This document shows, piece after piece, positions 17,048-24,038 of a stretch of 64,000 bases of DNA. Numbering within the stretch: position 1 is the stretch's first letter; every line of letters starts with the position of its first letter. Position numbers and translations under genes: made by a program. Origin of the DNA: an uncultured Eubacterium sp. GTDB lineage: Bacteria > Bacillota > Clostridia > Lachnospirales > Lachnospiraceae. The stretch covers positions 1-64,000 of the forward strand of contig URAI01000004.1 in NCBI GenBank assembly GCA_900545725.1, in the 5' to 3' direction. The notes below the pieces were generated by a model. It ran no database searches, was not told the origin of the DNA, and saw only the letters and a program-made list of their open reading frames with translations.

Positions 17048-18169
17048 ATGAGTACTAAAAGAACTGATAAAAAAAAGATACAGGAAAAATTAGATTTAGT
17101 AATAGATAAGCTTATGAAACTTGGAGAACCTGATAATAATGAGGAACTTTCAAAAGGTGGAGAGGCAATAGGCTTCTTTAAAAGAGATTTTGGAATTAAA
17201 GAATGGGACTGGCCGCAGGGAGTTGGTCTTTATGGACTTTTAAAGATTATGAAATATCAGAATAACGAGGAATATAAGGAGTTTTTGTATAACTGGTTTA
17301 AGGACAATATTGCACAGGGACTTCCGTCTAAGAATATCAATACGACGACACCACTTCTTACACTTGTTGAATTAAATGAATATTATCATGATGCACAATT
17401 TGAAGAGCTCTGCCTTAAGTGGGCTGACTGGCTTATGGAATGTCTTCCAAGAACAAAGGAAAGAGGCTTCCAGCATGTGACAAGCGCTAATGGTGACAGG
17501 TTAGGCGTAAGATTAAATGAAAATGAGATGTGGATAGATACCATATTTATGACAGTATTGTTCTTAAATAAAATGGGTCAGAAATATAACCGTAAGGACT
17601 GGATAGATGAGTCAATACATCAGGTGCTTATGCATATTAAATATTTGTGTGATAAGCACACAGGATTGTTTTATCATGGATGGACATTTAACGAGATGAA
17701 TAATTTTGGAGGAATATTCTGGTGTCGTGGAAACAGTTGGTTTACACTTGGAATACTGGATTATATTGATATGTTTGAGGGAACGATGAATTCCGGTGTT
17801 AAGGAATTTGTTCTTGATACATATAAAGCACAGGTTGCAGCATTAAAAAGACTACAAAGCAGGAGTGGTCTATGGCATACGGTATTAGATGATCCTGCAA
17901 GCTATGAAGAAGTATCGGGAAGTGCAGCAATTACAGCAGGAATATTAAAGGGTATTCATCTTGGCATATTAGATGATTCGTATCTTGAAGTGGCAGAAAG
18001 GGCAGTCAATGCTATTCTTAAAAATATTGATAAAGATGGTACGGTTCTTAATGTATCAGGTGGTACAGGAATGGGTTATGATGCAGAGCATTATAAGAAT
18101 ATACTGATAGCACCTATGGCATATGGACAGTCACTTACAATATTAGCTCTTGCAGAGGCACTGGTATAA
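17048..18169 (+). CDS. unsaturated rhamnogalacturonyl hydrolase, glycoside hydrolase family 105
   Basis: 373 residues; ATG after AGAAAGGACAGAAAAT. The (alpha/alpha)6 barrel of GH105 (YteR/YesR type) is shown by WDWPQGVGLYGLLK near residue 55, NEMWIDTIFMTVLFLNKMG near 160 with the catalytic Asp, GLFYHGW and FWCRGNSWF near 225. It removes the unsaturated galacturonate from rhamnogalacturonan disaccharides and releases rhamnose inside the cell; there is no signal peptide. It is first in the rha operon, so pectin fragments probably feed directly into rhamnose catabolism. Confidence 0.9.
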   Translation: MSTKRTDKKKIQEKLDLVIDKLMKLGEPDNNEELSKGGEAIGFFKRDFGIKEWDWPQGVGLYGLLKIMKYQNNEEYKEFLYNWFKDNIAQGLPSKNINTTTPLLTLVELNEYYHDAQFEELCLKWADWLMECLPRTKERGFQHVTSANGDRLGVRLNENEMWIDTIFMTVLFLNKMGQKYNRKDWIDESIHQVLMHIKYLCDKHTGLFYHGWTFNEMNNFGGIFWCRGNSWFTLGILDYIDMFEGTMNSGVKEFVLDTYKAQVAALKRLQSRSGLWHTVLDDPASYEEVSGSAAITAGILKGIHLGILDDSYLEVAERAVNAILKNIDKDGTVLNVSGGTGMGYDAEHYKNILIAPMAYGQSLTILALAEALV

Positions 18170-18208
18170 CAGTGTGGAAATAAGGATTAGTGTGAAAGGA
18201 TTATTATC

Positions 18209-18523
18209 ATGATTAGAAAAGCTTTTAAAATGTATCTTAATTCTGGGTGTGCGGCTGAATATGAAAAAAGACATAATGAGCTGTGGGATGAGATGAAGAC
18301 AATGATACATGAATATGGTGGACATAATTATTCAATTTTTCTTGATAAGGATACCAATATTTTATATGCATATATAGAGATAGAAGATGAGAAGATGTGG
18401 GCCAAATCATCAGATACACCTATAAACAGAAAGTGGTGGGATTATATGGCACCGCTTATGAAGGTACATGATGATAACAGCCCTGTATGTGATGATTTAT
18501 GCGGAGTATTTCATCTTGACTGA
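18209..18523 (+). CDS. rhaM: L-rhamnose mutarotase
   Basis: 104 residues, the usual RhaM length. FKMYLNSGCAAEYEKRHNELW at the start (catalytic-type His in the KRHNELW segment), YSIFLDKDTNILYAYIE and WWDYMAPLM near the C-terminus are family motifs. It interconverts alpha- and beta-L-rhamnopyranose so that the isomerase gets its preferred anomer. It lies 39 bp after the GH105 gene and 74 bp before rhaB, in one operon. Confidence 0.93.
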   Translation: MIRKAFKMYLNSGCAAEYEKRHNELWDEMKTMIHEYGGHNYSIFLDKDTNILYAYIEIEDEKMWAKSSDTPINRKWWDYMAPLMKVHDDNSPVCDDLCGVFHLD

Positions 18524-18597
18524 CATAGAAAAATACACGTATGCGATAAATATATAAAAAGAATGTGTGTAAAAATAAACAGGAGGTATGATGATTT

Positions 18598-20007
18598 ATG
18601 AAACCTTTATATTATCTTGCTGTGGATATCGGGGCATCAAGCGGAAGACATATGCTTGCTACATATAATGATGGTAAGATGACACTTGAAGAGGTATACC
18701 GTTTTGAAAATGGAATGGATGATGATAATGGTAAAAAGACATGGGATACTGACAGACTCTTTAAGGAAATAATAAGTGGAATGATTCAGTGTAAGAAGAT
18801 AGGTAAAGTGCCTGTAAGCATGTCAATTGATACATGGGCGGTTGATTATGTACTTCTTGATGATAAGGACAGACGTATTGGAGATGCATACGGATACCGT
18901 GACAGCAGGACTGATAATATTGAAAATGAAGTATATAAGATAATAAGTGAAGAGAGCCTGTATAAAAGAACCGGTATACAAAAGCAGAAGTTTAATACAA
19001 TTTATCAGTTGATGGCAGATAAGGTAAAGGAGCCTGAAAGATTAAAAAATGCAAAGACATTTCTTATGCTTCCTGATTATTTCCAGTTTCTGCTTACAGG
19101 GCTTAAAGCATCAGAATATACCAACGCTACATCCACACAGCTTGTAGATCCTCACACTAAGCAGTGGGATTATGAATTAATAGATATGCTTAAGCTTCCC
19201 AAAGATATATTTGGCGGGCTTAAAGCACCGGGGACGGTTCTTGGTACGTTAAGTAAAGATATACAAAGCAGGGTTGGATTTGATACTAAGGTGGTAATGT
19301 GCGCAAGCCATGATACAGCATCAGCTGTTATGGCAGTACCGGAAATATCTGATAATGTCTTATATATAAGCTCAGGTACATGGTCACTTATGGGAACAGA
19401 ATTAAAAATGGCAGACTGTGATGATAATAGCAGAAAATATAATTTTACTAATGAGGGCGGATATGATTACAGATTCAGATATTTAAAAAATATTATGGGA
19501 TTGTGGATGATACAGTCGGTAAGGCATGAATATAATGATAAATATTCATTTGGAGAGCTTTGTGATATGGCTATGTCAGAGGATGGTTTTTCATCAAGAG
19601 TCGATGTAAATGATGAGAGTTTTCTTGCACCGGACAGCATGATTACGGCAGTAAGACAATTTTGTGAAAAAAATAACGAAAACGTACCTGATACTCCATC
19701 ACAAATCGCCGCTGTAATATATAAAAGTCTTGCTGACAGCTATAAGGATACAATGTTACAGATACAAAATAATCTCAATACTTCCTATGATGCTATACAT
19801 GTAATAGGCGGTGGCTCTAATGCAGAATATCTTAACCGTCTTACAGCTGATGCGACAGGTGTAAGGGTTATGGCAGGACCTTCAGAGGCAACTGCAATAG
19901 GAAATATAATGGCACAGATGTTAGCTTTTAATGTATTTGATAATTTAACGGCTGCAAGGCAATGCATAAAAAGGTCATTTGATATTAAAGAATATAATCC
20001 AGTGTAA
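18598..20007 (+). CDS. rhaB: rhamnulokinase
   Basis: 469 residues; ATG after AGGAGGTATGATGATTT. FGGY-family kinase: phosphate-1 motif AVDIGASSGRHML at the N-terminus, SIDTWAVDYVLLD near residue 78, GYRDSRT, the catalytic Asp region CASHDTASAV near 240, YISSGTWSLMG near 262 and VIGGGSNAEYLNRL near 400 for adenosine binding. It phosphorylates L-rhamnulose to rhamnulose 1-phosphate in the cytosol. Length is standard. Third step of the operon pathway. Confidence 0.94.
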   Translation: MKPLYYLAVDIGASSGRHMLATYNDGKMTLEEVYRFENGMDDDNGKKTWDTDRLFKEIISGMIQCKKIGKVPVSMSIDTWAVDYVLLDDKDRRIGDAYGYRDSRTDNIENEVYKIISEESLYKRTGIQKQKFNTIYQLMADKVKEPERLKNAKTFLMLPDYFQFLLTGLKASEYTNATSTQLVDPHTKQWDYELIDMLKLPKDIFGGLKAPGTVLGTLSKDIQSRVGFDTKVVMCASHDTASAVMAVPEISDNVLYISSGTWSLMGTELKMADCDDNSRKYNFTNEGGYDYRFRYLKNIMGLWMIQSVRHEYNDKYSFGELCDMAMSEDGFSSRVDVNDESFLAPDSMITAVRQFCEKNNENVPDTPSQIAAVIYKSLADSYKDTMLQIQNNLNTSYDAIHVIGGGSNAEYLNRLTADATGVRVMAGPSEATAIGNIMAQMLAFNVFDNLTAARQCIKRSFDIKEYNPV

Positions 20008-20112
20008 AATTATCAGGTTAGTGCCTGTGATTAAAAAACAAAAACACATGATAAAAATCATAATTTAAAATTAATCAAAAAAATATATATTAGTAAAAAC
20101 GGAGGAATGATA

Positions 20113-21348
20113 ATGAATAGTGAAAGATATGAATCAGCAAAAAAGATGTATGAAAAAATAGGAGTTGATACAGAAGCGGCTATTAAAAGATTAAAAGATA
20201 TTCCTGTATCGATGCATTGCTGGCAGGGTGATGATGTTATAGGCTTTGACAGTAAAGAAGCATTATCAGGAGGAATACAGACAACAGGCAATTATCCCGG
20301 AAAGGCAGTTACACCAGAGCAGCTTATGATGGATATGGAAAAGGTAATAAGTCTTGTTCCTGGAAAGAAAAAGCTCAATCTTCATGCGAGCTATGCAATA
20401 ATAGATGATGATTCTGACAGGGCGCATATACAGCCAAAACATTTTAAACCGTGGGTAGAATTTGCAAAGAAACATAATATGGGCATAGATTTTAATCCTA
20501 CATTTTTCTCACATCCGATGGTAAAGGATGGACTTACATTATCATCACCTGATGATGAAGTAAGACATTATTGGATAGAGCATGGCAGAAGATGTGTTGA
20601 AATTTCACAGTATTTTGCAGAACAGACGGGTATTCCCTGTGTAATGAATATATGGATACCTGATGGATATAAAGATATTCCTGCAGATAGATTAGGACCA
20701 AGAAAAAGATATAAAGAGTCATTAGATGAGATACTATCAGTGCCATATGATAAGAGAAAAGTATATATATGTCTTGAATCTAAGGTATTTGGAATTGGTG
20801 TGGAATCTTATACGGTAGGTTCAGCGGAATTCTGCATGAATTATGTGGCAAAGGCCGGAATTACGCCGCTTATGGATAATGGACATTATCATCCTACAGA
20901 GGTTGTGTCAGATAAAATATCTTCAATGCTTTTATTTAATGATAAGCTGGCACTTCATATTACAAGACCGGTAAGATGGGACAGTGACCATGTAGTATTA
21001 TTTGATGATGAGACAAAAGAGATTGCAAAGGAAATAGTAAGAGCAGATGCCCTTGATAAAGTATTTATAGCAACTGATTACTTTGATGCATCTATTAACC
21101 GTATAGCTGCATGGGTAACAGGAATGAGAAGTGTACAAAAAGCTCTTTTATATGCCCTTTTAGAGCCAGCTGATTTAAAACAGTTACAAAATGATGGCAG
21201 ATTTACAGAACTTATGGCAGCACAGGAGGAATTAAAGGTAATGCCATTTGGAGATATATGGCAGGAATATTTGTCAAGAGAAAATGTACAAAGTGATTAT
21301 ATAAGTGAAGTTAAAAAATACGAAAAGGAAGTTCTGGAGGTAAGATAA
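20113..21348 (+). CDS. rhaA: L-rhamnose isomerase
   Basis: 411 residues from ATG 20113; the earlier ATG at 20107 lies against the GGAGGA site. Xylose-isomerase-like TIM barrel: PVSMHCWQGDDVIGF at the N-terminus, LNLHASYAI, VMNIWIPDGYKDIP, MDNGHYHPTE with metal-binding His/Asp, and DYFDASINRIAAW near 330 are characteristic of RhaA. It converts L-rhamnose to L-rhamnulose with Mn. It follows rhaB by about 100 bp and its stop is one base from the rhaD start. Confidence 0.94.
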   Translation: MNSERYESAKKMYEKIGVDTEAAIKRLKDIPVSMHCWQGDDVIGFDSKEALSGGIQTTGNYPGKAVTPEQLMMDMEKVISLVPGKKKLNLHASYAIIDDDSDRAHIQPKHFKPWVEFAKKHNMGIDFNPTFFSHPMVKDGLTLSSPDDEVRHYWIEHGRRCVEISQYFAEQTGIPCVMNIWIPDGYKDIPADRLGPRKRYKESLDEILSVPYDKRKVYICLESKVFGIGVESYTVGSAEFCMNYVAKAGITPLMDNGHYHPTEVVSDKISSMLLFNDKLALHITRPVRWDSDHVVLFDDETKEIAKEIVRADALDKVFIATDYFDASINRIAAWVTGMRSVQKALLYALLEPADLKQLQNDGRFTELMAAQEELKVMPFGDIWQEYLSRENVQSDYISEVKKYEKEVLEVR

Positions 21349-21349
21349 A

Positions 21350-22165
21350 ATGAAAGATATATTAACGGCGCCATTTGTAAAGGAAATGTGTGATACAACA
21401 GCCAATATGTACCGTCTTGGATGGGATGAAAGAAATGGCGGAAATATAAGCTATATGTTAGACGAAGCAGAGGTAAGAGAGTATCTTGATGTCAATAATG
21501 TGATAAGAACTATTCCTACAGGATTTCAGGCAGACAGTCTGGTTGGAAAGATATTTATTGTAACAGGCACAGGTAAATATTTTAAAAATGTAGAAAAGGA
21601 TCCGGAAAATAATCTTGGGATTATAAGAATTGCAAAGGATGGCACAACAGCAGAACTCCTTTGGGGATATAGGGATGGTGGAAGATTTACAAGTGAGCTT
21701 CCGGCACATCTTATGAGCCATATGGCGCGTTTGTCAGTCGATAAGGATAACAGAGTCGTAATACATTCACACCCTACTAATACGCTTGCAATGAATTTTG
21801 TACATGAGCTTGATGAAAAGAAATTTACACATACTCTGTGGGAAATGTGTACAGAATGTATTGTAGTATTTCCTGATGGTGTAGGAATACTTCCATGGAT
21901 GCTTTGTGGAACTAATGAAATAGGTGAAGCAACGGCCAGAAAGATGAAAGAATTCAGGCTCGTAATATGGGGAATGCATGGAATATACGGTGCTGGAAAG
22001 AGCTTAGATGAGACATTTGGACTTATTGAAACAGTAGAAAAAGCGGCACAGATTTACATGCTTACTGCCGGTCTTGAAAGAAAAAATACGATTAAAGATG
22101 AAGATATGGTAAAGCTCGCTGAGTATTTTGGTGTAGATTATAGAAAGGACTTTCTTGATATTTAA
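21350..22165 (+). CDS. rhaD: rhamnulose-1-phosphate aldolase
   Basis: 271 residues, class II zinc aldolase. RNGGNISY binds phosphate, HSHPTNTLAM and WGMHGIYGAG supply the zinc His ligands, and TGTGKYF is present. It splits rhamnulose 1-phosphate into dihydroxyacetone phosphate and L-lactaldehyde. GGAGG inside the last codons of rhaA serves as the ribosome binding site, so the two are coupled. The operon ends at the terminator 22183-22230. There is no lactaldehyde reductase or rhamnose transporter in this locus. Confidence 0.93.
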   Translation: MKDILTAPFVKEMCDTTANMYRLGWDERNGGNISYMLDEAEVREYLDVNNVIRTIPTGFQADSLVGKIFIVTGTGKYFKNVEKDPENNLGIIRIAKDGTTAELLWGYRDGGRFTSELPAHLMSHMARLSVDKDNRVVIHSHPTNTLAMNFVHELDEKKFTHTLWEMCTECIVVFPDGVGILPWMLCGTNEIGEATARKMKEFRLVIWGMHGIYGAGKSLDETFGLIETVEKAAQIYMLTAGLERKNTIKDEDMVKLAEYFGVDYRKDFLDI

Positions 22166-22182
22166 AGAGTGATTATAAAAAT

Positions 22183-22230
22183 AAATGACTGTCAAACTAA
22201 GATATATCTGGTGGGACAGTCATTTTTAAT
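22183..22230 (+). terminator. terminator of the rhamnose operon
   Basis: AAATGACTGTC (22183-22193) pairs perfectly with GACAGTCATTT (22215-22225) over 11 bp, followed by TTAAT. It lies 18 bp after the rhaD stop. Confidence 0.85.
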
Positions 22231-22251
22231 ATATGCTGAATGTATTGAAAA

Positions 22252-22312
22252 ATACGTTTGTATATATCTAAGTCTAAGATATCCATTCCCTATAGAAGAA
22301 GGGAAAACAATA
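22252..22312 (+). ncRNA. two-hairpin RNA element, copy 1
   Basis: Begins AATACGTTT. Hairpin 1: ATATCT (22264-22269), 7-nt loop containing AGTCT, AGATAT (22277-22282). Hairpin 2: TTCCC (22286-22290), loop starting TATAG, GGGAA (22301-22305), then AACAAT. A second copy at 23072-23128 keeps loops and flanks, with base changes that preserve pairing. I do not recognise it as a known riboswitch or sRNA family. Could also be the end of a small mobile element. Confidence 0.5.
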
Positions 22313-22484
22313 TTTTCTCGGTCATAGGTTTAATCTCTGATAAAAATTACGCTGTGCTAGGATTGCATAGCCAGTTACAATAATCTTGTAAACAGCAAAT
22401 AGATAAAAGAGTAGAACACACATTGTATAAGAAACATAAAGCAGTATTTTGTGTCGCAGGCGTCGCAAAGTAGCCCTTATCGCA

Positions 22485-22507
22485 GAGCCAAATCTGACAT
22501 TTGGCTC
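22485..22507 (+). promoter_or_regulatory. 9-bp perfect hairpin in the leader of the small peptide gene
   Basis: GAGCCAAAT (22485-22493), 5-nt loop, ATTTGGCTC (22499-22507). It is one of three hairpins between 22447 and 22533 upstream of the 36-residue ORF. No T-run follows, so it is not a standard terminator. Confidence 0.5.
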
Positions 22508-22518
22508 ACAATTCCTCC

Positions 22519-22556
22519 GGCATTAGAAATGCCTGCGGAATGGAGATTAATATGAG
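22519..22556 (+). repeat. dispersed hairpin/RBS repeat, copy upstream of small ORF
   Basis: GGCATT-AGA-AATGCC hairpin (22519-22533) followed by TGCGGAATGGAG (22534-22545) and ATTAATATGAG. The same hairpin plus RBS module occurs before copA and, with a different stem sequence, before sbcD and csoR. Here it supplies the ribosome binding site for the ATG at 22552. Confidence 0.6.
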
Positions 22557-22662
22557 ATTAGATGCTTTAACTATTAATGCGTTACCGGGAATTATTATTT
22601 TTGTGTCAGGACTTGTAACCGTTGGGAAAATATTATTTTCAGGATATGTGGAAGCTAAGTAA
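22552..22662 (+). CDS. small hydrophobic peptide, unknown (possible type I toxin-like)
   Basis: 36 codons with a good ribosome binding site (GGAATGGAG, 7 nt spacing). The peptide has a short polar start (MRLDALTINALP), one membrane-spanning stretch GIIIFVSGLVTVGKILF and a short tail ending EAK. Codon use matches real genes. Size, single membrane helix and a highly folded leader are like type I toxins, but no family match is claimed. A weak hairpin with a T-run on the minus strand (22663-22687) could end an antisense RNA that overlaps its 3' end. Expression is unknown. Confidence 0.45.
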   Translation: MRLDALTINALPGIIIFVSGLVTVGKILFSGYVEAK

Positions 22663-22855
22663 TAAAAAGAGAGCCTGAATATGGCTGTTATGGATTGTCT
22701 GTGTATTTAATAACTGTATGATTATGAAAATAAAATATAAAATTCCACAAAATAATAATATGTAATAATGAGACCTAAAAAGGCATTAAATACATAAACA
22801 TCTTATAAGAATCAGAAACATGATAAAAATATTATATAATGTAAATAATAAGTAG

Positions 22856-22893
22856 TAAGGCTGCACACCATATATGATGTGCAGCCTTACTTT
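22856..22893. terminator. 12-bp hairpin terminator, orphan
   Basis: TAAGGCTGCACA (22856-22867) pairs perfectly with TGTGCAGCCTTA (22878-22889), with a short T stretch after it. No ORF of note lies in 22663-22855, so it may end the small-peptide transcript or an unannotated RNA. The remainder of 22894-23070 shows nothing I can name. Confidence 0.6.
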
Positions 22894-23071
22894 GTAATAT
22901 ATTTAGGAAAAATGAAAAATAGTTGTATGATGTCTATATATGATTATGGCTAATTAAAAATATATATACACCATTAACAAACCAACTAAGATGAATTATA
23001 TACTATAATGTTAAAAATGTCAAATATAAAAATGAAATAAAATAAAAATTATGCAAATTGCACATAATAAT

Positions 23072-23128
23072 AATACGTTTATATCTCAGTCTTAGATGTC
23101 CCATCCTCTATAGGGAGGAAAAACAATT
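23072..23128 (+). ncRNA. two-hairpin RNA element, copy 2
   Basis: Same order as copy 1: AATACGTTT; hairpin ATATCT (23081-23086) / AGATGT (23094-23099) with loop CAGTCTT; hairpin TCCTC (23104-23108) / GAGGA (23115-23119) with loop starting TATAG; then AAAACAAT. Relative to copy 1 two pairs of the second stem change on both strands (T-A to C-G and C-G to T-A), and the first stem gains a T-G wobble. That is covariation supporting an RNA structure. Confidence 0.5.
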
Positions 23129-23251
23129 GCAGGCAAATATTGAAACAAGAGGGATAAATCAATGAATATTAAATTTTAATGGTTTAACATATCTTATTGG
23201 TGTGGATAGTTTTAGATTATTGGCAAATATTTATCATAATGAGAAAAACTA

Positions 23252-23305
23252 TTGACATGTTATATTTTATTATATATTATCTTAATATACCCTGGTGGGG
23301 TATTA
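23252..23305 (+). promoter_or_regulatory. copper-responsive promoter with CsoR operator
   Basis: TTGACA (23252-23257), 17-bp spacer, TATTAT (23275-23280), then TATACCCTGGTGGGGTATTA (23286-23305), a pseudo-palindrome with the ACCC...GGGT core of CsoR operators, placed over the transcription start. CsoR bound here would block csoR-copA until Cu(I) releases it. Confidence 0.85.
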
Positions 23306-23456
23306 TATGGAGTATACTTTATATTAATATTATATTACATAAGGCTGTCTGTTTTCGGGCATAACATATAGCTGATGGTAATGTAATTATTTTTCCGGAT
23401 TAATCAATTAACAGTTTATTTGTTTTTAAGAAGAACAGATATCTTTCAGATGCCCG

Positions 23457-23540
23457 GATGGCAGAAGAAAAATCGCCTGTGCGGATTTCTTTCGCCTTTT
23501 TGCAACAAAAGTTTCTTAGAAATGGAGATTGAGTATGGAA
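23457..23540 (+). repeat. dispersed hairpin/RBS repeat, long copy upstream of csoR
   Basis: GATGGCAGAAGAAAAAT, then CGCCTGTGCGGA, a TTTCTTT-containing segment, and AGAAATGGAGATTGAGTATG, which contains the csoR ribosome binding site and start. The long copy at 54617-54694 shares this whole order. Confidence 0.6.
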
Positions 23541-23879
23541 TGTTGTTGTAATAATTCAGAAAATAATTTACAGAATGGTATGGATGGTTCAGAAGAGAAT
23601 ATTAAGCATAAGCACCGGCAGGAAGAGGAAAAGAAAAAACTAAAGACAAGACTAAAAAAAATTGAAGGTCAGGTCAGAGGAATCAGTGCAATGCTTGATG
23701 ATGACAGATATTGTGTTGATATATTAACTCAGGTTATGGCTGTTCAGGCTGCTTTAAACAGTTTTAATAAGGAGCTTCTTGCAAGACATATAAAAAGCTG
23801 CGTAGTAGATGACATTAAGAATGATAATGAAGAGGCCGTTGATGAACTATGTGAATTATTAAAAAAGCTTATGAAATAA
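23535..23879 (+). CDS. csoR: CsoR-type copper-sensing repressor
   Basis: 114 residues from ATG 23535 (ATGGAG at 23522-23527; a TTG at 23529 is less well placed). All-helical DUF156 family: KKLKTRLKKIEGQVRGISAMLDDDRYCVDILTQV, with the Cu(I) ligands Cys in RYC, and His and Cys in ARHIKSC. The N-terminus has an extra MECCCNN cluster and a charged lead. Cytosolic tetramer-type repressor. Its own promoter carries the cognate operator, and copA follows, so this is an autoregulated copper-efflux operon. Confidence 0.92.
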   Translation: MECCCNNSENNLQNGMDGSEENIKHKHRQEEEKKKLKTRLKKIEGQVRGISAMLDDDRYCVDILTQVMAVQAALNSFNKELLARHIKSCVVDDIKNDNEEAVDELCELLKKLMK

Positions 23880-23950
23880 ATATTTGTATAAATTAAATGG
23901 TTATAACATTTTGTACATATATAAACAAAATGGTGAATATATAGTATAAC

Positions 23951-24010
23951 TAGTGTGAAAAATAATGCTGATGCTATTCCTCTGGCATTAAAAATGCCTG
24001 CGGAATGGAG
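23951..24010 (+). repeat. dispersed hairpin/RBS repeat, copy upstream of copA
   Basis: TAGTGTGAAAAATAATGC at 23951, then the hairpin GGCATT-AAA-AATGCC (23984-23998) and TGCGGAATGGAG (23999-24010). It gives the ribosome binding site for the micro-ORF at 24018. Confidence 0.6.
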
Positions 24011-24017
24011 AACAGTT

Positions 24018-24038
24018 ATGAAAAGAGGATGGATATAA
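24018..24038 (+). CDS. 6-codon micro-ORF abutting copA
   Basis: ATG at 24018 after GGAATGGAG opens MKRGWI, stopping with TAA at 24036-24038; the copA GTG start is the next base. Its own sequence AGAGGATGG also provides a ribosome binding site for copA. It may couple copA translation to initiation at the better site upstream. Function as a peptide is unlikely. Confidence 0.4.
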   Translation: MKRGWI

